Assembly (NCBI GenBank): GCA_905198155.1
Contig: CAJKBQ010000006.1
Coordinates: forward strand, 1 to 64,000
Origin: an uncultured Eubacteriales bacterium
Lineage (GTDB): Bacteria > Bacillota > Clostridia > Oscillospirales > Acutalibacteraceae
Length of the DNA stretch: 64,000 bases
Direction: 5' to 3'
Each line of letters begins with the position of its first letter. The stretch's first letter is position 1. Shown here piece by piece: positions 59,437 through 64,000 of the stretch. The notes beneath the pieces are model-generated. The model saw nothing but the letters and a program-made list of their open reading frames with translations. It did no database searches and was not told the DNA's origin. The position numbers were made by a program, and so were the translations under genes.

Positions 59437-60768
59437 ATGGCAAAGCCTGTGGTGGCAATTGTAGGCCGCCCAAACGTCGGGAAATCGACGTTGTTCAACA
59501 AATTGGTCGGAAAACGCCTGTCGATCGTGGACGACACGCCCGGCGTGACCCGTGACCGCATCTACGGCGACTGCGAATGGTGCGGCCGCACGTTTCTGCT
59601 GGTGGACACCGGCGGAATCGAGCCGTACTCAACGGACGTCATCCAGTCGCAAATGCGCCGCCAGGCGCAGCTCGCGATCGACACGGCCAACGTGATTATC
59701 TTCGTGACGGATCTGCGTTCCGGCGTCGTCGCGACGGATTCCGAAATCGCGGCGATGCTGGTGAAAAGCGGCCGCCCGGTGGTGCTGTGCGTCAACAAAT
59801 GCGACACGCCCGGTGCGCCGCCGCCGGAATTTTATGAGTTCTACAACCTGGGTCTGGGCGATCCGGTGGCTGTGTCGTCCGTACACGGCAGCGGAACCGG
59901 CGACCTGCTGGACGAAGTGCAGAAGTATCTGCCGCCCGCGCCCGAATCGGAGGACGGCGAAGAGCCGATCCGCGTGGCGCTGATCGGCAAGCCGAACGTC
60001 GGCAAATCGTCGCTCGTCAACCGCATTTCCGGCCAGGAGCGCTCCATCGTGTCCGACATCGCCGGCACCACGCGCGACGCGATTGACACCGCCGTGGAAA
60101 ACGAATACGGCAAATACGTCCTGATCGATACCGCCGGTCTGCGCCGCCAAAGCCGCGTGGACGACCAGATCGAAAAATACAGCGTCATGCGCGCTGAAAT
60201 GGCGGTGGAGCGCGCCGATGTGTGCGTCATCATGATCGACGCGCAGGAAGGCTTCACCGAGCAGGATTCCAAAGTCGCCGGGCTGGCGCACGAAAAGGGC
60301 AAAGGCTGCGTGATTGCCGTCAACAAATGGGACGCCGTCGAAAAAGACGACCGTACCCTGCCGGAAATGCGCAAAAAGCTGCTGAACGACTTTTCGTTCA
60401 TGCCGTATGCCGAAATCGTATTCATTTCCGCAAAAACCGGCCAGCGCATCGGTGACCTGTTCGGCCGCATCAATGAAGCCGCCGCGCACAATGCCATGCG
60501 CATCCCGACCGGCCGCCTGAACGATATCCTGGCGGACGCCACTGCGCGCGTCCAGCCGCCGACCGACAAAGGCCGCCGCCTGAAAATTTATTATATGACG
60601 CAGGCAGGAACCAAGCCGCCGACGTTTGTATTTTTCGTCAACAACGCGGAATTGTTCCATTTTTCGTACCAGCGCTACCTCGAAAACCGCATCCGCGATA
60701 CCTTCGGCCTCACCGGCACGCCCATCCGGATGGTGGTGCGCCAGCGCGGCGAGGACGGCGTCAAATAA
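59437..60768 (+). CDS. der: Ribosome-assembly GTPase Der
   Basis: The 443-residue protein has two GTPase domains in tandem, the mark of Der (EngA): GRPNVGKSTLFNKLVGKR (about residue 8) and GKPNVGKSSLVNRISGQ (about 183), each with DTAG/DTGG and NK-D motifs, then a KH-like domain. It acts in 50S subunit assembly. The ATG at 59437 is placed 9 bases after AGGAGATG. Confidence 0.97.
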   Translation: MAKPVVAIVGRPNVGKSTLFNKLVGKRLSIVDDTPGVTRDRIYGDCEWCGRTFLLVDTGGIEPYSTDVIQSQMRRQAQLAIDTANVIIFVTDLRSGVVATDSEIAAMLVKSGRPVVLCVNKCDTPGAPPPEFYEFYNLGLGDPVAVSSVHGSGTGDLLDEVQKYLPPAPESEDGEEPIRVALIGKPNVGKSSLVNRISGQERSIVSDIAGTTRDAIDTAVENEYGKYVLIDTAGLRRQSRVDDQIEKYSVMRAEMAVERADVCVIMIDAQEGFTEQDSKVAGLAHEKGKGCVIAVNKWDAVEKDDRTLPEMRKKLLNDFSFMPYAEIVFISAKTGQRIGDLFGRINEAAAHNAMRIPTGRLNDILADATARVQPPTDKGRRLKIYYMTQAGTKPPTFVFFVNNAELFHFSYQRYLENRIRDTFGLTGTPIRMVVRQRGEDGVK

Positions 60769-60795
60769 CCGAAAACCGAATTCAAAAATTTTCCC

Positions 60796-60825
60796 AAAAC
60801 GGCGGCGCAGCACCCGCCGTTTTTT
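60796..60825 (+). terminator. Intrinsic terminator after der
   Basis: AAAACGGCGG (60796-60805) pairs with CCGCCGTTTT (60814-60823), and more T follow. Confidence 0.9.
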
Positions 60826-60901
60826 GCTGCACCGCGCGCCCCCTGCCGCATATCATGAGAGTGAGACAGAATTGATATAAACAGGGAGGAAGGGAGATTC
60901 G

Positions 60902-61132
60902 GTGAAAAAAGAGTTGATCCTGGTAAGCTCTATCACCTATGCGATGAAAGCCAAAACGCTGCTGGAACACGCAGGGTTTCGAGCATATACGACGCGTCTG
61001 CCGCGTAATATTCAAAATACGGGGTGCGGATACTGCGTCTACGTGGAGCGCGGCACCGACCGCGCCGAGCAGTTGCTGCGGAAAGCCGGTATTCGCGTAC
61101 TGGGTCGGTACACCGGCGGGGCGGCCGAATGA
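60902..61132 (+). CDS. DUF3343 putative Se/S carrier
   Basis: The 76-residue protein is a DUF3343 domain, suggested to carry persulfide sulfur or selenide, similar to TusA/YedF. The conserved centre is TGCGYCVYV (about residues 41-49), with a CxxC-like pair. It begins with GTG (GGAGG about 15 bases upstream and AGGGAG nearer) and its stop overlaps the start of the cysteine desulfurase (ATGA), so the donor and the carrier are coupled. Confidence 0.87.
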   Translation: MKKELILVSSITYAMKAKTLLEHAGFRAYTTRLPRNIQNTGCGYCVYVERGTDRAEQLLRKAGIRVLGRYTGGAAE

Positions 61133-62256
61133 TCTATCTGGACAACAGCGCGACCACTTACCCCAAACCGGAACCTGTGCGCCGCGCGGTGGCCGATGCC
61201 ATGGTGCGGTTCGGCGCGAATCCCGGCCGCGCTGGGCACCGCATGGCGATGCAGACGTCGGAAGCGGTATTCCGCGCACGGGAAACGGCGGCGCAGTTCT
61301 TTCACACGGACGTTGAAACGGTCATTTTCACGCCGGGCTGTACGCAGGCGATCAATCAGGCGCTGAAAGGCTATCTGCACAGCGGCGATCACGCGGTGAT
61401 TTCCTGCCTGGAACACAATGCGGTCTACCGCCCGATTACGGCGATGCAGGCGGACGGCGTCAGCTTCACCGTCGCCCGCGTTTTTCCCGGCGACGACGAC
61501 CGCACGCTGGAATCGTTCGCGTCGTGCATCAAGTCCAACACGCGGCTGCTCGTCTGTACGCAGGCGTCGAACGTATTTGGAATCCGGCTGCCGGTGGAGC
61601 GGCTGGCCGCGCTGGCGCATGAACACGGCGCCGCCATGCTCGTGGACGCCGCGCAGTCCGCCGGGGTGGTGGATATCGATCTGAGCCGCACACCGATCGA
61701 TTTTCTGTGCTGCGCCGGGCACAAAGGGCTGTACGGCCCGATGGGCACCGGCCTGCTGATTGCGCGGGAACGCCTCGACCCGATCGTGGAAGGCGGCACC
61801 GGCAGCCAATCCGCGTCGCCGTTCCCGCCGGACGAATACCCCGACCGGCTCGAAGCCGGCACCCCCAACACACCGGGCATTCTGGGACTGGCGGCCGGGA
61901 TCCGATTCGTGCAGCAGAAAACGGTCGCGCGCATTTTCCGGCACGAAACCGCGCTGCTCACGCAGCTGTACCGCCCGCTGGCCCATCATCCGAAGTTGAT
62001 CTGGTACGGCGACCCATCGCAGTCCGACCGCGTACCGGTGCTGTCGCTGAACGTCGCCGGTCAGTCCAGCGAAGAAACGGCCGCGCAGCTGGATCGCGCC
62101 GGAATCGCCGTGCGCGCTGGGCTGCACTGCGCGCCGCTGGCGCATCGCTGGATGGGTACGGCCGACACCGGCACCGTGCGCGTCAGCGTCTCCGCCTTCA
62201 GCCGCCCGGCGGACATCAACCGCCTGACGCAGGCGCTGCGGGCGGTAATAAATTAA
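61129..62256 (+). CDS. Cysteine desulfurase-family aminotransferase class V
   Basis: The 375-residue PLP enzyme takes sulfur from cysteine. IYLDNSATTYPKPEPV opens it; the PLP lysine is in CCAGHKGLYGPMGTG (about residue 203), and GLHCAPLAHRWMG (about 327) holds the catalytic cysteine. It belongs to the short lineage that sits beside DUF3343 in Clostridia rather than IscS of iron-sulfur operons. No iscU or suf gene is near, so it may serve thiouridine, selenium or molybdenum cofactor chemistry. Confidence 0.9.
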   Translation: MIYLDNSATTYPKPEPVRRAVADAMVRFGANPGRAGHRMAMQTSEAVFRARETAAQFFHTDVETVIFTPGCTQAINQALKGYLHSGDHAVISCLEHNAVYRPITAMQADGVSFTVARVFPGDDDRTLESFASCIKSNTRLLVCTQASNVFGIRLPVERLAALAHEHGAAMLVDAAQSAGVVDIDLSRTPIDFLCCAGHKGLYGPMGTGLLIARERLDPIVEGGTGSQSASPFPPDEYPDRLEAGTPNTPGILGLAAGIRFVQQKTVARIFRHETALLTQLYRPLAHHPKLIWYGDPSQSDRVPVLSLNVAGQSSEETAAQLDRAGIAVRAGLHCAPLAHRWMGTADTGTVRVSVSAFSRPADINRLTQALRAVIN

Positions 62257-62293
62257 AATTCCATTAAATCTGCAAAAAGAGCAGAAAAAAAGC

Positions 62294-62321
62294 TTGCATT
62301 TATCGGATAATATGATAAAAT
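62294..62321 (+). promoter_or_regulatory. Promoter of cdaA-cdaR
   Basis: TTGCAT (62294-62299) and TAAAAT (62316-62321) are 16 bases apart, leaving a leader of about 80 bases. Confidence 0.68.
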
Positions 62322-62402
62322 AAAAGAGGAGAAAATTGCGGTCGAATCAGGGGACGCTTTGCGCACAGCCCGGTGGTCACGGAAAGGGAATGGACGGTCT
62401 TT

Positions 62403-63284
62403 ATGGCGGCATTACAGGAATTTTGGATGCGGTTTCAAAGCATCCTGTTAAGTATGAAGTGGAACAATGTGCTGGATATCGCATTGGTTTCGTATCTGAT
62501 TTTCAAAGCGGTGGTACTGATCCGCAACACGCGCGCCGTGCAGCTGCTCAAGGGCATTCTGATGATCCTGCTGCTGTACGGAGTGGTGCGCGCCGCGCGC
62601 ATGGAAATGATGCAGATGCTTTTCGACAGCGTCGTGTTCCAAGTGGGGATCGTGGCAATCGTGGTGATTTTCCAGCCGGAAATCCGCCGCGCGATCGAGC
62701 AGATCGGCAAAACCAGCATCAGCAAATTTCACGTATTTGGCGTTGCGGGCAACAGCGAATTGCAGCGCGCGCAAACGGAGGAAACCATTGCGGCTGTGTC
62801 CGATGCGTGCCAGATTCTCCGCAATATGAAAATGGGCGCGCTGATGGTTTTTGAAAACCGCGACGTGCTGACCGACATCATCAAAAGCGGAACCATCATC
62901 GAAGCCAAGCCGTCGATGGAACTGATCGGCAACATCTTTTTCAACAAAGCGCCGCTGCACGATGGTGCCATGATTATCCGCGGAAACCAGGTGTACGCCG
63001 CCGGATGCATCCTGCCGCTGACGCAGAACACCGATATCAGCAGCGAACTGGGTACCCGCCACCGCGCCGCCATCGGCCTCAGCGAATGTTCCGACGCCAC
63101 GGTGGTGGTTGTGTCCGAAGAAACGGGCAACATCTCCATCGCGCGCAATGGCCGCCTGACGCGCAACTATACCAAAGACACACTGCGTGCGGAGCTGGAA
63201 AAAATCCTGATCCGGCCCGAACCGGAGACGGATCGGCGGATTTTCGTCCGATCAAACCGAAAGAAGGGGAATGCCGATGAGTGA
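62403..63284 (+). CDS. cdaA: Diadenylate cyclase CdaA
   Basis: The 293-residue membrane enzyme makes cyclic di-AMP from ATP. Three N-terminal membrane helices (about residues 20-90) precede the DAC domain with LHDGAMII (the DGA motif, about residue 185) and GTRHRAAIG (RHR, about 218). The ATG at 62403 is used; a GTG at 62373 with no better site is possible. It overlaps the cdaR start by 8 bases. In Firmicutes glmM follows cdaR. Confidence 0.95.
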   Translation: MAALQEFWMRFQSILLSMKWNNVLDIALVSYLIFKAVVLIRNTRAVQLLKGILMILLLYGVVRAARMEMMQMLFDSVVFQVGIVAIVVIFQPEIRRAIEQIGKTSISKFHVFGVAGNSELQRAQTEETIAAVSDACQILRNMKMGALMVFENRDVLTDIIKSGTIIEAKPSMELIGNIFFNKAPLHDGAMIIRGNQVYAAGCILPLTQNTDISSELGTRHRAAIGLSECSDATVVVVSEETGNISIARNGRLTRNYTKDTLRAELEKILIRPEPETDRRIFVRSNRKKGNADE

Positions 63285-64000
63285 GGAACAAAAAAAAGTT
63301 CAGCCAGCCGATGCGCCCGTCCCCCGCAAAAAAACGCTGGGCGAGCGGTTCCGTGCCCTGTTTTACAATAACTATTTCTTAATCGCCTTTTCGGCGCTGG
63401 TTGCGTTTTCCATCTGGATGGGGATTTCGTTTTCCGACACCACCACCGAGATGACGCGCACCGTCCGCGGCGTTCAGCTGGAATATTCCAACCTGCCGGA
63501 CAGCGTCACGCAGCTTGGCCTGATGGTGATCGATACCCCGGCCAATGTGAATAAAGTGGACGTCACCATCACCGGCAAGCAGTACATCGTCAGCCAGGTC
63601 ACAGCGGAAGATCTGAGCGCATACATCCGCCTGACCGATGCGACTTCCGCCGGAAACTACACCGCCGAAGTCAAAGTCGTGGCGGTCGGCCGCAGCAAGG
63701 ATTTCACCATCCAAAAGGTCGATCCGCAAATCGTGAACGTGCGGCTTGACCGCATGACGACCAAAGAATACACGCTGTCCAGCTCCACCAACGAATACAA
63801 TGCCGCTGAGGGCTACACGCTCAAAACCCCGACGCTGCGGGACACCACCGTGGTCATTTCCGGTCCGGCGACCGATATGCAGCAAATCGCGCGGGTGGTG
63901 GCGGAAGCGACCGTCCCCGACGAAATCAGCAAAACCGCGACCTACGAAGCCTCCATCCACCTCTACGATGAATACGGTCAGGAAATCAACAATTCCCTGC
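63277..64000 (+). CDS. cdaR: CdaR/YbbR-domain protein, partial at the window end
   Basis: The frame is open from the ATG at 63277 to the window end (241 residues seen). A short acidic/basic cytoplasmic start, one membrane helix (about residues 33-52, LIAFSALVAFSIWMGIS) and repeated YbbR domains outside (for example VKVVAVGRSKDFTIQKVDPQ and the similar second repeat around TVVISGPATDMQ) identify CdaR, the membrane partner and regulator of CdaA. GAAGGGG lies upstream. The 3' end is missing. Confidence 0.93.
   Translation, partial: MSEEQKKVQPADAPVPRKKTLGERFRALFYNNYFLIAFSALVAFSIWMGISFSDTTTEMTRTVRGVQLEYSNLPDSVTQLGLMVIDTPANVNKVDVTITGKQYIVSQVTAEDLSAYIRLTDATSAGNYTAEVKVVAVGRSKDFTIQKVDPQIVNVRLDRMTTKEYTLSSSTNEYNAAEGYTLKTPTLRDTTVVISGPATDMQQIARVVAEATVPDEISKTATYEASIHLYDEYGQEINNSL

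Noticed and set aside
1..64000. CRISPR arrays, prophage, insertion sequences, rRNA or a replication origin
   Set aside because: No regular repeat-spacer pattern, transposase, integrase, phage gene, rRNA core or DnaA-box cluster could be seen.

Overview
The window comes from a spore-forming, anaerobic-type Firmicute of class Clostridia, with moderately high GC, probably related to the Oscillospiraceae/Ruminococcaceae. The evidence is an eight-gene spoIIIA cluster, dipicolinate synthase genes, yunB and ylmC homologues, an IspH-ribosomal protein S1 fusion of clostridial type, a tyrosyl T-box, a glycyl-radical enzyme with its activase, and the nusB-xseAB-ispA-dxs-tlyA-nadK-argR-recN gene order. 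Family placement is inference; the window has no rRNA.

Layout. 0-3 kb: eutP and eutS microcompartment-type genes at the left edge, then a KDPG-aldolase/VOC fusion divergent from an IclR regulator with two operator-like palindromes between them. 3-9.6 kb: an AraC regulator divergent from a large putative glycoside hydrolase, convergent with a GH92-type mannosidase; all are apparently cytoplasmic. 9.7-15.2 kb (minus): rpiR-type regulator, HI0933-family flavoprotein, cmk, plsC, ispH-rpsA. 15.4-23.1 kb (plus): yunB, ligA, spoIIIAA-AH. 23.1-33 kb: a gene-free stretch that looks like a structured RNA, then nusB, a TsaD-like M22 protein, xseA, xseB, ispA, dxs, tlyA, nadK, argR, recN. 33-37 kb: T-box-controlled tyrS, a ylmC-like gene, rpsB, tsf. 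37-44.2 kb: dpaAB (minus), rex, an unknown nuclease-like gene, dut, a DUF1858 gene, a TrmK-Nif3 fusion, rqcH, tRNA-Tyr. 44.3-49.1 kb: an SDR that resembles 12-alpha-hydroxysteroid dehydrogenases, then two tandem paralogous lipoprotein solute-binding genes carrying duplicated promoter, leader and terminator. 49.1-54.5 kb: DUF1836 regulator, degV, then a glycyl-radical enzyme and activase divergent from an AraC regulator. 54.6-64 kb: D-Ala-D-Ala carboxypeptidase, pgi, DUF177, rpmF, a PDZ/radical-SAM DUF512 protein, der, DUF3343 plus a cysteine desulfurase, cdaA and the start of cdaR.

Most of the window is housekeeping and sporulation. The accessory parts with most open questions are the orphan glycyl-radical enzyme locus, the duplicated solute-binding unit with its activator-style direct repeats, the possible steroid dehydrogenase, the structured RNA before nusB, the TrmK-Nif3 fusion, and the nuclease-like gene beside rex. 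I found no CRISPR array, prophage, insertion sequence or rRNA.
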